DNA of 64,000 bases from Streptomyces sp. DHE7-1 (GTDB lineage: Bacteria; Actinomycetota; Actinomycetes; Streptomycetales; Streptomycetaceae), in assembly GCA_016432725.1 (NCBI GenBank), contig JACJDG010000003.1:3162001-3226000 (forward strand), read 5' to 3'. The translations under genes were made by a program, and so were the position numbers. Numbering within the stretch: the first letter of the stretch is position 1; every line of letters begins with the position of its first letter. Under the pieces are notes generated by a model. It searched no databases. It worked only from the letters and a program-made list of their open reading frames with translations, and was not told the DNA's origin. This document shows, in pieces, positions 29,639-38,636 of this stretch.

Positions 29639-30139
29639 ATGGTGCCCGAACACGACCTGGAGACCGTGCTGGACGAGCTGCGCCGGCTGCGCACCCGCGT
29701 CCCGCAGCTCACCGGAGCCCTCACGGCCGGCGTCGACGGGCTCGTCGTCGCCCACGACACACCCGGCGTCGACCCGGAGGGTCTGGCGGCGCTGACCGCG
29801 GCCGCCCTCGGCGTGGCCGTACGGGTCGCCGACGCCACCGGCAACGGAGGCTTCCGGGAGCTGATGGTGCGCGGCGAACACGGCTACGTCGCCACCTACG
29901 CGGCCGGCCGTACCGCCGTGCTGACCCTGCTCACCCAGGACCGGGTGAACGTCGGCCGGCTCCACCTGGAGGGCCGCCGGTCCGGCGCCCGCATCGGGGA
30001 ACTGCTCGACGCCGCCGAGGCCGCCGCCCGGGCCGCGGCACCCACCGCACGGCCCGCCCGAACGACACCCGCACGTACTCGCACCACGCGCGCGCCACGC
30101 ACCACGGCCACCGAAGCGCGCACCGCAACCGACAACTGA
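29639..30139 (+). CDS. Roadblock/LC7-like protein B
   Basis: 166 residues. DLETVLDELRRLRTRVPQLTGALTAGVDGLVVAHDTPGVDPEGLAALTAAALG is a typical LC7 opening helix-strand unit (GVDGLVVAHD), with a second half VRGEHGYVATYAAGRTAVLTLLTQ. The last 40 residues are Thr/Arg/Ala-rich and disordered. ATG 29639 follows GAGGAGAG. It lies 35 bases after the DUF4388-like gene and 10 before protein C. Confidence 0.78.
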   Translation: MVPEHDLETVLDELRRLRTRVPQLTGALTAGVDGLVVAHDTPGVDPEGLAALTAAALGVAVRVADATGNGGFRELMVRGEHGYVATYAAGRTAVLTLLTQDRVNVGRLHLEGRRSGARIGELLDAAEAAARAAAPTARPARTTPARTRTTRAPRTTATEARTATDN

Positions 30140-30149
30140 GAGGACCACC

Positions 30150-30524
30150 ATGGCCAACACCGAGACCGCCCTGAAAGAGGCCCTGACCTCGATCGAGGGC
30201 GCCACCGGCGTCGCACTCGTCGACTACACCAGCGGCATGGCGCTGGGCACGATGGGCGGCGGCAAGACCTTCGACCTCAACGTGGCCGCCGCGGGCAACA
30301 CGGACGTGATCCGCGCCAAGATGCGCACGATGGAGATGCTGGGCCTCAAGGCCGAGATCGACGACATCCTGATCACTCTGACGGACCAGTACCACCTGAT
30401 CCGCCTGCTCAAGGGCCGCGGCGGGAACGGCCTGTTCCTCTACCTCGTCCTGGAGCAGAACCGCGCCAACCTGGCGATGGCCCGGCACCAGCTCAAGAGG
30501 ATCGAGGAGGAGCTGGAGGTCTAG
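30150..30524 (+). CDS. Roadblock/LC7-like protein C
   Basis: 124 residues. LKEALTSIEGATGVALVDYTSGMALGTMGGG, then DDILITLTDQYHLIRLLK and GLFLYLVLEQNRANLAMARHQLKRIEEELEV. Closely related to protein A in the cluster but with a complete charged C-terminal helix. AGAGGACC precedes ATG 30150. Last gene of the four-gene unit. Confidence 0.82.
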   Translation: MANTETALKEALTSIEGATGVALVDYTSGMALGTMGGGKTFDLNVAAAGNTDVIRAKMRTMEMLGLKAEIDDILITLTDQYHLIRLLKGRGGNGLFLYLVLEQNRANLAMARHQLKRIEEELEV

Positions 30525-30544
30525 GCCCGCCGGGCCGCCCGAGG

Positions 30545-31146
30545 TCAGACCAGTGCCGCGGTACGGCGGCGGGACCCGCCGGGGGTCGCGTCGCCGGCCG
30601 CGACCCCCGTGGCGCGCAGGCCCTTCACGGCCGCGGCCGCGGGGCCGCCACCCCACCGGTCGAGCCAGTCGACCCGCACCCACAGCAGCGTCTGTCCGGC
30701 CCGCTCCCGGCGCCCGAGCCACGCGGCCTTCAGCCTGAGCCCGGCGCCGGCCCCGGCCAGCAGCATGCCCCGGCCGCGGGCAGCGCGAACGAGCTCCCGA
30801 GCGCCACCGCGAACGCCGGCAGCAGCCACCACCGGTGTCCCCGGCGCCAGTTGCGCACGGTCACCGCCCGGTCCTGCAGCACGTCGTACCTGCCCGCCCG
30901 GACGGCCCCACGGGCCGGCGCCGTGTAGCGCTTCCTGCGTACCAGTGCCACGACGGCCAGGGCGACCAGGAACAGCGCGGTCCCCGCCAGCACCCCGATC
31001 CGCCGCCCGGTCACCCCGGGCGGCAGTACTCCGACACCGGCGGCCACCACCCCGAACCACCACAGCGGTGCGGCTCCCGCCCGTACGACGACGGCCACCC
31101 GGGCCAGTCCCTGCCCTCCGCGCGCCACGTCGGCCTCCCGTGTCAC
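30545..31146 (-). CDS. membrane protein of unknown function (frameshifted)
   Basis: About 200 residues after repair. Two to three membrane helices: LWWFGVVAAGVGVLPPGV, RIGVLAGTALFLVALAVVALV, and LLPAFAVALGSSFALPAAG, then a cytosolic C-terminus (LRLKAAWLGRRERAGQTLLWVRVDWLDRWGG). The frame breaks at the C run 30768-30771; one base joins PAAG to GMLLAGAGAGLRL. Start is uncertain among GTG codons; 31146 gives the most plausible protein. It converges on the Roadblock operon. No family recognised. Confidence 0.6.
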
Positions 31147-31225
31147 GTATGCGTGTCCACCCAGCACCTGGGTCCGGGCACGACGCTAACGGCACAACGT
31201 GAGACGAGTCTGAGAGCGCGTCGGG

Positions 31226-32089
31226 TCACTCCACGAACAGCCCCCGGGCGGCGGCGTTCGCGTCGAACTGCTCCAACCGGGCCTGGGCGTCCGGCAGATC
31301 GTCGCACAGCGCCTCCAGCAGCACCCGCCCGAGCAGCATCGGCGCGCACGCGGTGTCGAAGGCCAGCCCGGTGCCGACGGCGGCGGGCAGCAGCAGGTCG
31401 GAGTGGCGGGCGACGGGCGCGAACGCGGAGTCGGCGACCGTGACGACGGTCAGGCCCGCCTCCCGGGCGTAGGCGAGGGTGTCGACCACCTCGCGCGGAT
31501 GCCGGGGCAGCGCGAAGCACAGCAGGGCCGTGGCGCCCGCCCGGACGGCCGCGTCGATCCGGTCCTGGATCATCGTGCCGCCCTCGTTGAGCAGCCGGAC
31601 GTCCGGATGGACCTTGGCGGCGAAGTACGCGAAGCCGTACGCCTGGGAGGCGGCGGCGCGCAGCCCGAGCACCGGCAGCGGGCGCGAGGCCGCCAGGATC
31701 CGGCCGGCCTTCTGCACCGGCCGGGGGTCGGCGAGCAGCTCGGCGAGGTGCCTCAGGTTCTCGATCTCGGCCTCGACGGCCTGCTGGTACTCGTTGTACG
31801 AGCCCGATCCGGCGGCGGCCTGCTCGGCGGGTACGACCTCGCGCAGGTGCCTGCGCAGCGCGGGGTAGCCGTCGAAGCCGAGGGCGACCGCGAACCGGGT
31901 CACCGAGGGCTGGCTGACCCCGGCCAGTTCGGCCAGCTCCACGCTGGACAGGAAGGGGACGTCGGCGGCCCGCCGCACCATGCTGTGCGCGATGCGCCGC
32001 TGGGTCGGCGTGAGCCGGTGCCCCTCGAAGAGCGCCTGCAGACGGGTCGCCGGGGTGTCCGTGACGTCCGTGCTCCGGTCGACGCTCAT
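31226..32089 (-). CDS. RpiR-family transcription regulator (HTH_6 + SIS)
   Basis: 287 residues. N-terminal HTH_6: LTPTQRRIAHSMVRRAADVPFLSSVELAELAGVSQPSVTRFAVALGFDGYPALRRHL. C-terminal SIS domain (ILAASRPLPVLGLRAAASQAYGFAYFA, AGATALLCFALPRHPREVVDTLAYA) that normally senses a phosphosugar or related metabolite. ATG 32089 follows GGAGGGGGAG. Upstream CTATTCAGA and CTATACAG words match the hut operon operator, suggesting autoregulation and control of histidine catabolism; inferred from motif sharing only. Confidence 0.9.
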   Translation of the reverse strand: MSVDRSTDVTDTPATRLQALFEGHRLTPTQRRIAHSMVRRAADVPFLSSVELAELAGVSQPSVTRFAVALGFDGYPALRRHLREVVPAEQAAAGSGSYNEYQQAVEAEIENLRHLAELLADPRPVQKAGRILAASRPLPVLGLRAAASQAYGFAYFAAKVHPDVRLLNEGGTMIQDRIDAAVRAGATALLCFALPRHPREVVDTLAYAREAGLTVVTVADSAFAPVARHSDLLLPAAVGTGLAFDTACAPMLLGRVLLEALCDDLPDAQARLEQFDANAAARGLFVE

Positions 32090-32122
32090 GCTGTGCTCCC
32101 CCTCCGGATGTGAACCCATGGC

Positions 32123-32160
32123 CTATTCAGACATCTAGAACTCTGCATGACCCTATACAG
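32123..32160. promoter_or_regulatory. operator candidate upstream of the RpiR gene
   Basis: CTATTCAGA at 32123-32131 and CTATACAG at 32153-32160, 22 bases apart, in a low-GC patch 34-71 bases before the RpiR start. The first word is identical to one in the hutU promoter. Confidence 0.5.
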
Positions 32161-32265
32161 CCGGGCAAGGTCCGTCTCGTGATCCGGCCCACCCGGCCCA
32201 CCGGGCGGCGAAGAGGGGGGTTTACCCCAGTGCGCGGGGCGCCGTCGCTCCCTACCGTGAAGCGC

Positions 32266-32697
32266 ATGAGCGCACTGGACTCGCGGGACACCGACCTCAA
32301 GAAGGACCTGGACGCCACCGTACGGGCGCGCGGGGAACTGGGCGAGGAGTACGACTCCGCGCTCGTCGACTCGTTCCTGGAGAAGGTCGAGCAGCGGATC
32401 GACGACACCGTGGACCGCCGGGTACGGCGGCACCTGGCCGAGCAGCGGATGGCCGACGCGCGCGGCACCCGGCGGTCCGGGGCGGCCGGCTCGTGGGCGG
32501 AGCGCTACGCCCTCGCGATCGCGTCGCTGGTGCTGGCCGTCCCGTTGTCCGCGATCTCCGGCGCCCTCGCCGGAATGACCGGGATCGTGGCCACCTGGCT
32601 CGGGATCGTGGGTGTGAACGCGGCCCAGGCGGTGCGCCTCAACCCGGAGCTGATCACCGGCCGGCGCGACTCCGGGCGGTCCGCCCGGGACGACTGA
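32266..32697 (+). CDS. small membrane protein of unknown function
   Basis: 143 residues. A charged N-terminal half (LKKDLDATVRARGELGEEYDSALVDSFLEKVEQRIDDTVDRRVRRHLAEQ) is helical. Two hydrophobic segments follow: LAIASLVLAVPLSAISGALAG and MTGIVATWLGIVGVNAAQAV, then a short basic tail. Likely anchored with both termini inside. ATG 32266 is the first plausible start. Divergent from the RpiR gene; ended by the hairpin 32774-32828. Function unknown. Confidence 0.72.
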   Translation: MSALDSRDTDLKKDLDATVRARGELGEEYDSALVDSFLEKVEQRIDDTVDRRVRRHLAEQRMADARGTRRSGAAGSWAERYALAIASLVLAVPLSAISGALAGMTGIVATWLGIVGVNAAQAVRLNPELITGRRDSGRSARDD

Positions 32698-32773
32698 CAC
32701 CCGGGCGGGAGTGAGGCCCGCGAGGAGCCGAGGCCCCGGGAAGAGGCCGGGCCGGGCCCGGGGAGGAGTTGGG

Positions 32774-32828
32774 CGCGGGGACCGCCGCACCCCCGTTTCC
32801 GGGGGGCGGGACGACGGCGGTCCCCGCG
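32774..32828 (+). terminator. nested terminator hairpin
   Basis: Outer perfect 14-bp repeat (32774-32787, 32815-32828); inside it CCCCCG-ttt-CCGGGGGG forms a second stem. Confidence 0.7.
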
Positions 32829-32940
32829 AAGGACGCGGGCCGGGTCAGGACCGGGCTTGCGCGTCCTGGGCGTCCATGGATGGTCCGGGAGCCGCTCCGG
32901 AGGTCCTTGGCGCCGCATGGCGCCGGCCCGGGCGGGGAGC

Positions 32941-32974
32941 CTCCCCCAGTGCTGAACGCCTGGGAGGTACCCCC
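32941..32974. repeat. Streptomyces-type intergenic palindromic element
   Basis: CTCCCCCAG, a 9-base loop-like spacer, CCTGGGAGGTACCCCC. Partial pairing of CCCCCAG with CTGGGAGG. Resembles a repeated intergenic element of streptomycetes; recognised from memory, not searched. Confidence 0.4.
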
Positions 32975-33122
32975 GTCGCCCTGCCGACACCACCAATATG
33001 CCTGACCCGTGTTAAGCGGGTGCTGCGCGCACGTGACGCGCTCGTACCAGTTGTGGAACGGCTCATCCGGCCCAAGTCACCCCCGGGTCGCCGCCGTTGC
33101 CGGCGGTTCACCGCGGGTTCGG

Positions 33123-34514
33123 CTACTTGTTGCCGCCCTTGGCCAGGAAGGCCAGCAGGTCCTGCCGGCTGACCACCCCGGTCGGCTTGCCCTCGACCAG
33201 GACGATCGCGGCGTCCGCAGAGCCCAGCACCGACATCAGGTCGCCGACCGGCTCGCCGGAGCCGACCTGGGGCAGCGGGGCGCTCATGTGCTTCTCCAGC
33301 GGGTCCTCCAGCGAGGCCCGCTGGGAGAACAGGGCGTCCAGCAGCTCGCGCTCCACCACGGAGCCGACGACCTCGGCGGCCATCACGTCCGGGTGGCCGG
33401 CGCCCGGCTTGACGACCGGCATCTGCGAGACGCCGTACTCGCGCAGCACCTCGATGGCCTCGCCGACGGTCTCCTCCGGGTGCATGTGCACCAGGGACGG
33501 GATGGTGCCGGCCACCTTGTCCTGCAGGACGTCGCCGACGCGGGCGCTGGGGCCCTCGTCCTCGAGGAAGCCGTAGTCGGCCATCCACTCGTCGTTGAAG
33601 ATCTTCGAGAGATAGCCGCGGCCGCTGTCCGGGAGGAGGACGACCACGACGTCGTCCGGGCCGAGCCGCTCGGCGACGCGCAGCGCGGCGACGACGGCCA
33701 TGCCGCAGGAGCCGCCGACCAGCAGGCCCTCCTCCTTGGCCAGGCGGCGGGTCATCTGGAAGGCGTCCTTGTCGGAGACGGCCACGATCTCGTCGGCCAC
33801 GGTCCGGTCGTACGCGGTCGGCCAGAAGTCCTCGCCGACACCCTCGATCAGGTACGGCCGGCCGGAGCCGCCGGAGTACACCGAGCCCTCGGGGTCGGCG
33901 CCGATGACCTTGACCGCGCCGTCGGAGGCGTCCTTCAGGTAGCGGCCGGTGCCGGAGATGGTGCCGCCGGTGCCGACGCCCGCCACGAAGTGGGTGATCC
34001 TCCCCTCGGTCTGCTCCCACAGCTCGGGGCCGGTCGAGTGATAGTGCGACAGCGGGTTGTTGGGGTTGGAGTACTGGTCCGGCTTCCAGGCGCCCGGGGT
34101 CTCGCGGACGAGGCGGTCGGAGACGTTGTAGTACGAGTCCGGGTGCTCGGGGTCCACGGCGGTCGGGCAGACCACGACCTCGGCACCGTAGGCGCGCAGC
34201 ACGTTGATCTTGTCGGTGGACACCTTGTCAGGGCAGACGAAGATGCACTTGTAGCCCTTCTGCTGGGCCACGATGGCCAGGCCCACGCCCGTGTTGCCGC
34301 TGGTCGGCTCGACGATCGTGCCGCCCGGCTTGAGCTCGCCGCTCTGCTCGGCCGCCTCGATCATGCGCAGGGCGATGCGGTCCTTCACGGAACCGCCCGG
34401 GTTGAAGTACTCCACCTTGGCCAGGACGGTCGCCTGGATGCCCTTGGTCACGTTGTTGAGCCTCACCAGCGGGGTGTTGCCGACGAGGCTGATCATCGAG
34501 TCGTGGAATCGCAC
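33123..34514 (-). CDS. cystathionine beta-synthase
   Basis: 463 residues. PLP enzyme condensing serine and homocysteine to cystathionine. PLP lysine in YFNPGGSVKDRIALRM, substrate loop EPTSGNTGVGLAIVA, phosphate loop GVGTGGTISGTGRYLK, and LLVGGSCGMAV. The last 130 residues hold two CBS motifs (IPSLVHMHPEETVGEAIEVLREYGVSQMPVV; GVVSRQDLLAFLAKGG), so this is the full bacterial form rather than a cysteine synthase. GTG 34514 is preceded by GGAGAC. No other transsulfuration gene is adjacent. Confidence 0.93.
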   Translation of the reverse strand: MRFHDSMISLVGNTPLVRLNNVTKGIQATVLAKVEYFNPGGSVKDRIALRMIEAAEQSGELKPGGTIVEPTSGNTGVGLAIVAQQKGYKCIFVCPDKVSTDKINVLRAYGAEVVVCPTAVDPEHPDSYYNVSDRLVRETPGAWKPDQYSNPNNPLSHYHSTGPELWEQTEGRITHFVAGVGTGGTISGTGRYLKDASDGAVKVIGADPEGSVYSGGSGRPYLIEGVGEDFWPTAYDRTVADEIVAVSDKDAFQMTRRLAKEEGLLVGGSCGMAVVAALRVAERLGPDDVVVVLLPDSGRGYLSKIFNDEWMADYGFLEDEGPSARVGDVLQDKVAGTIPSLVHMHPEETVGEAIEVLREYGVSQMPVVKPGAGHPDVMAAEVVGSVVERELLDALFSQRASLEDPLEKHMSAPLPQVGSGEPVGDLMSVLGSADAAIVLVEGKPTGVVSRQDLLAFLAKGGNK

Positions 34515-34675
34515 CGTTGTCTCCGGTTGCTTGCAAAAACATTGGTCTTAGTGGTTCCGCCAGCCTACGGCCCCGCCGGTGGCCTCGGCCGGGCGTTCAC
34601 TCCCTGTCGAGATTGGCACACGGGCTGTACGGGGCAAGGAGTGGGTGTACGGCTACGAGGAGGTGGCGGCGACGG

Positions 34676-35695
34676 ATGACGAGCATGTCGAGGGCGAGAG
34701 TGGCCCGGCGGATCGCGGCCGGAGCGGCGTACGGCGGCGGCGGGGTGGGGCTCGTCGGAGCGGCGGCGGTGGGCCTGCTGCTGGCGGAGATGCAACTGGC
34801 CCGGCGCCATGTGGGCAACGGCAGCACGGGCCGGGTGCCGGTGGCCGACGGGGTCTACGGCCACGCGTACGACCTCCCCGGTGAACCGCCGCTGCGGCTG
34901 GCCCTGCTCGGCGACTCCACGGCCGCGGGGCAGGGCGTGCACCGGGCGGGCCAGACGCCGGGGGCGCTGCTGGCGTCGGGGCTGGCCGCGGTGGCGGAAC
35001 GGCCGGTGGAGCTGCGGAACGTGGCGTTGCCGGGCGCCCAGTCGGACGACCTGGACCGGCAGGTGGCGCTGGTCCTGTCGGCCGCCGATCCCGTCCCGGA
35101 CGTCTGCGTGATCATGATCGGCGCCAACGACGTGACCCACCGGATGCCGCCGACGCGTTCGGTGCGGCACCTGTCGGCGGCGGTTCGCCGGCTGCGCACG
35201 GCCGGCGCGGAGGTGGTCGTCGGCACGTGCCCGGACCTCGGCACCATCGAGCCGGTGCAGCAGCCGTTGCGCTGGCTGGCCCGCCGGACCTCGCGGCAGC
35301 TGGCGGCGGCGCAGACGATCGGGGCGGTGGAGCAGGGCGGGCGGACGGTGTCGCTGGGCGACCTGCTGGGACCCGAGTTCGAGGCGAATCCCCGGGAGCT
35401 GTTCGGCCCCGACAACTACCACCCCTCGGCGGAGGGGTACGCGACCGCTGCGATGGCGGTCCTGCCCACGGTGTGCGCGGCTCTCGGCCTGTGGCCGGCC
35501 GAGGAGGAGCGGCCGGACGCGTCCCGGCGCGAGGGCTTCCTGCCGGTGGCCCGGGCGGCCGCGGAGGCGGCCTCGGAGGCGGGCACCGAGGTCACGGCGG
35601 CGATGCCCACGGGCCCCCGCGGCCCCTGGGCCCTGCTCAAACGCCGCCGTCGGCGCCGCGTGAGCGAGGCCGAACCGGCCCGGCCCTCGGTGTGA
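34676..35695 (+). CDS. SGNH/GDSL-family hydrolase
   Basis: 339 residues. N-terminal membrane segment (AAYGGGGVGLVGAAAVGLLLA) suggests an anchored enzyme. SGNH blocks: ALLGDSTAAGQGV (block I, Ser), VALPGAQSDDL (Gly), MIGANDVTHRMP (block III, Asn), and DNYHPSAEGYATAA (block V, Asp/His). Likely a lipase/esterase or polysaccharide deacetylase; substrate unknown. The C-terminus is Lys/Arg-rich (LLKRRRRRRVSEAE). ATG 34676 with GAGGAGG upstream; ATG 34685 also possible. Confidence 0.85.
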   Translation: MTSMSRARVARRIAAGAAYGGGGVGLVGAAAVGLLLAEMQLARRHVGNGSTGRVPVADGVYGHAYDLPGEPPLRLALLGDSTAAGQGVHRAGQTPGALLASGLAAVAERPVELRNVALPGAQSDDLDRQVALVLSAADPVPDVCVIMIGANDVTHRMPPTRSVRHLSAAVRRLRTAGAEVVVGTCPDLGTIEPVQQPLRWLARRTSRQLAAAQTIGAVEQGGRTVSLGDLLGPEFEANPRELFGPDNYHPSAEGYATAAMAVLPTVCAALGLWPAEEERPDASRREGFLPVARAAAEAASEAGTEVTAAMPTGPRGPWALLKRRRRRRVSEAEPARPSV

Positions 35696-35914
35696 GCACC
35701 CGGTCCGGGGCGTCCGGGCCGGCCGGCCCGGACGCCCGGGGAACCGCCACCCCAACCGTCCGCACCGTCCCATACCGTCCCACCGAACCGCCGGAGGCCA
35801 AAGCAAGCGCTTAGTAAATTGCGGCCAGTGTCACACCGCGACCCCGGTGACCTGAACCATACGGCCGGGTAACTTCCCAACCGGCCCTGCCCAACTCCGT
35901 CCTCTGGAGCCGTG

Positions 35915-37135
35915 ATGCCCGAAGCCGTCATCGTCTCGACCGCCCGCTCCCCCATCGGCCGCGCCTTCAAGGGCTCCCTCAAGGACCTGCGCCCGGACGA
36001 CCTGACCGCCACGATCATCCAGGCGGCGCTGGCCAAGGTTCCCGAGCTGGACCCCAGGGACATCGACGACCTGATGCTCGGCTGTGGTCTGCCGGGCGGC
36101 GAGCAGGGCAACAACCTCGGCCGCATCGTGGCCGTGCAGATGGGCATGGACCACCTGCCCGGCTGCACGGTCACCCGCTACTGCTCGTCCTCGCTGCAGA
36201 CCAGCCGCATGGCCCTGCACGCCATCAAGGCCGGCGAGGGCGACGTCTTCATCTCGGCCGGCGTCGAGATGGTGTCCCGCTTCACCAAGGGCAACTCCGA
36301 CAGCCTGCCGGACACGCACAACCCGCTCTTCGCCGAGGCCGAGGCCCGGACCGCCGCCGTGGCCGCTCAGGAGGGCACCACCTGGCACGACCCGCGCGAG
36401 GACGGCCTGGTCCCGGACGCCTACATCGCGATGGGCCAGACCGCGGAGAACCTCGCCCGCTGGAAGGGCGTGACCCGCCAGGACATGGACGAGTTCGGCG
36501 TCCGCTCGCAGAACCTGGCCGAAGAGGCCATCAAGAACGGCTTCTGGGAGCGCGAGATCACCCCGGTGACCCTGCCGGACGGCACGGTCGTCGCCAAGGA
36601 CGACGGCCCGCGCGCCGGCGTCACCCTGGAGGGCGTGCAGGGCCTCAAGCCGGTGTTCCGCCCGGACGGACTCGTCACGGCCGCCAACTGCTGCCCGCTG
36701 AACGACGGCGCCGCCGCGGTCGTCATCATGTCCGACACCAAGGCCCGCGAGCTCGGCCTCACCCCGCTCGCCCGCATCGTCTCCACCGGCGTCTCCGGTC
36801 TCTCCCCGGAGATCATGGGCCTCGGTCCGGTCGAGGCGTCCCAGCAGGCACTGCGCCGGACGGGCCTGACCGTCGGCGACATCGACCTCGTCGAGATCAA
36901 CGAGGCCTTCGCCGCCCAGGTGATCCCCTCCTACCGCGATCTCGGCATCGACCTGGACAAGGTGAACGTCAACGGTGGCGCGATCGCCGTCGGCCACCCC
37001 TTCGGCATGACCGGCGCGCGCATCACCGGCACGCTGATCAACTCGCTCCAGTTCCACGACAAGCAGTTCGGCCTGGAGACGATGTGCGTCGGCGGTGGCC
37101 AGGGCATGGCGATGGTCATCGAGCGCCTGAGCTGA
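35915..37135 (+). CDS. acetyl-CoA acetyltransferase (thiolase)
   Basis: 406 residues. Thiolase fold; cleaves or forms acetoacetyl-CoA-type beta-ketoacyl-CoAs. Acyl-binding cysteine in [15 protein letters not shown] (CSSS instead of the common CSSG), [12 protein letters not shown], histidine in NEAFAAQV and [13 protein letters not shown], and the second cysteine in [15 protein letters not shown] 35915 follows GGAG. Single gene with a strong terminator. Degradative or biosynthetic direction is not decided by sequence. Confidence 0.93.
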   Translation: MPEAVIVSTARSPIGRAFKGSLKDLRPDDLTATIIQAALAKVPELDPRDIDDLMLGCGLPGGEQGNNLGRIVAVQMGMDHLPGCTVTRYCSSSLQTSRMALHAIKAGEGDVFISAGVEMVSRFTKGNSDSLPDTHNPLFAEAEARTAAVAAQEGTTWHDPREDGLVPDAYIAMGQTAENLARWKGVTRQDMDEFGVRSQNLAEEAIKNGFWEREITPVTLPDGTVVAKDDGPRAGVTLEGVQGLKPVFRPDGLVTAANCCPLNDGAAAVVIMSDTKARELGLTPLARIVSTGVSGLSPEIMGLGPVEASQQALRRTGLTVGDIDLVEINEAFAAQVIPSYRDLGIDLDKVNVNGGAIAVGHPFGMTGARITGTLINSLQFHDKQFGLETMCVGGGQGMAMVIERLS

Positions 37136-37175
37136 CGCACCCTCGGTAGCGAGCGCGGCACCCTACGTCAGGCAG

Positions 37176-37216
37176 CGGCCCAGAACCCGGGAAAGCCCCG
37201 GGTTCTGGGCCGTTTT
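37176..37216 (+). terminator. intrinsic terminator of the thiolase gene
   Basis: A perfect 16-bp stem (37176-37191, 37197-37212), 5-base loop, followed by TTTT (37213-37216). Confidence 0.9.
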
Positions 37217-37408
37217 GTGATCCAATCTCCCTCAGGATGTGACCTACATCCCTCGCGGAGGCGTCCTTGCAGGTCAGCGCCGTGAGTCGGGAAACGGCAC
37301 CACCAAAGACCTGTCCGTTTCGTGACGTTACGCACTGACAGCTGGTTAGTCCGCCCTTCAAGCTGATGTAGGAAGTCGGGGGTCGACTTTGAACCTGGGA
37401 GTACGTCA

Positions 37409-38200
37409 GTGAGCGCCATGCCTTTCGCCCTGCTGCTCACCACGGCCGCCACGGGCGCCGTGGGCGTCGCCGTTCTGCGGACCGTTCTGAAGCTGCGCCG
37501 TCAGCTCACCCTGCTGCAGGCGCAGCTCGCCGAGAACCAGGCCTCCGCCACGCGCGCGCTGCTGCCCGCCGCCCGCGCCGCCGACGCGGACGAGATACGC
37601 GCGGCCGTGGCCGAGGCGCTGGCCGAGGAGCGGGAGCGGGAACTGGCCGAGGCCCGCGCCTTCTGGGCCGCGCAGGAGGCCCGCGACGCCTCGGACGCGC
37701 CGTCCCTGCTGAACCTCACCGAGAACGATCTGTTCCTGCCCCGGCAGACCGACTTCGCGGGCCTCGAGTCGCTGGAGCCGGTCGCCGAGCCGGTGACGGA
37801 GACCGAGGAGTTCTCCGGCGGCGAGTCCGCCGAACTGGCCGCGGCCCGCCGCCGCCATCCCTCGCACCCGGACTTCGTGCCGGTGCAGTCGCCGGTGGTG
37901 AACGACCACGAGCGCACGGTGACCGCCCTGGAGCAGCTCGCCGCCGACCAGGTCGAGCTGTCCGACGTCCGGCCCGGCCCCCTGGGCACCCTGGACGTCT
38001 ACGTCTTCGCCGACGGCACCACCCTGTGCATGACCCCCGGCCACCGGGAGACGGCGGAGCGCCTGGCGGAGGCCGTCCGGGAAGGCGAGACGCCGTACCT
38101 GCTCGGCGGCTCGGGCATCTCCGGCGCCTACACGCTGACGTTCGCGTGCGGCGGCGACATGGTCTACATCCTGGCGGACCGGGTCATCGCGTCCCTGTGA
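37409..38200 (+). CDS. membrane-anchored protein of unknown function
   Basis: 263 residues. One N-terminal hydrophobic segment (MPFALLLTTAATGAVGVAVLRTV), then a coiled-coil-like helix (LKLRRQLTLLQAQLAENQAS and EERERELAEARAFWAAQEARD), an acidic linker and a compact C-terminal domain (LGTLDVYVFADGTTLCMTPGHRETAERLAE, SGAYTLTFACGGDMVYILADRVIASL). No known family recognised. GTG 37409 or ATG 37418; the former has GGGAG upstream. Stands alone between the thiolase and a convergent small gene. Confidence 0.75.
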   Translation: MSAMPFALLLTTAATGAVGVAVLRTVLKLRRQLTLLQAQLAENQASATRALLPAARAADADEIRAAVAEALAEERERELAEARAFWAAQEARDASDAPSLLNLTENDLFLPRQTDFAGLESLEPVAEPVTETEEFSGGESAELAAARRRHPSHPDFVPVQSPVVNDHERTVTALEQLAADQVELSDVRPGPLGTLDVYVFADGTTLCMTPGHRETAERLAEAVREGETPYLLGGSGISGAYTLTFACGGDMVYILADRVIASL

Positions 38201-38225
38201 CGGCGGCGAAAGCCGTGGCGGTGCC

Positions 38226-38537
38226 TCAGACGCCGGCCCGCTTCCGCGCCTCCTCCACCAGCCCGACCGCCTCGCCGACCTCGTCGTCGGTGCGCAGCAC
38301 CAGCGACAAGTCGTGCGCGGCCACCAGGATTTGGTCGGCGGCGGCGAACATGCCCGCGTCCGGCATGTCCCGGGGCTCGGCGTCCGGCTCCTCCACGCGC
38401 TGCGCCCACCGGGCCAACTCGTTGGCCAGCGCCAGCGCCTCCGCCGCGGCTCCGCGCTGGAGCCGACTCTGCGGAGCCGCCCGCAACCGGTCGGCGAAGT
38501 GATCCACTGCTCGGGTCAAGGGCGTCGTATCAACCAC
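38226..38537 (-). CDS. small conserved hypothetical protein
   Basis: 103 residues, all-helical in appearance: TPLTRAVDHFADRLRAAPQSRLQRGAAAEALALANELARWAQRVEEPD and AADQILVAAHDLSLVLRTDDEVGEAVGLVEEARKRAG. No signal peptide or membrane segment. GTG 38537 is the most likely start; GTG 38558 is possible. Divergent from the DUF4287-like gene. No function can be inferred. Confidence 0.7.
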   Translation of the reverse strand: MVDTTPLTRAVDHFADRLRAAPQSRLQRGAAAEALALANELARWAQRVEEPDAEPRDMPDAGMFAAADQILVAAHDLSLVLRTDDEVGEAVGLVEEARKRAGV

Positions 38538-38636
38538 GGGCTGAGCGTAACGCGCCACACTGTTGCCAATACGCGAACGCTCAGGCACGGTGACGTGAAG
38601 GACCGGCTTACATCCCCTTTGCATCCGGAGGCGCCG

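Larger units (their letters stand above)
32698..33122. other. 425-base intergenic region
   Basis: Holds the terminator of the small membrane protein, and at 32941-32974 a CTCCCCCAG...GAGGTACCCCC element resembling a short palindromic element often seen between Streptomyces genes. No coding frame supported. Confidence 0.45.
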
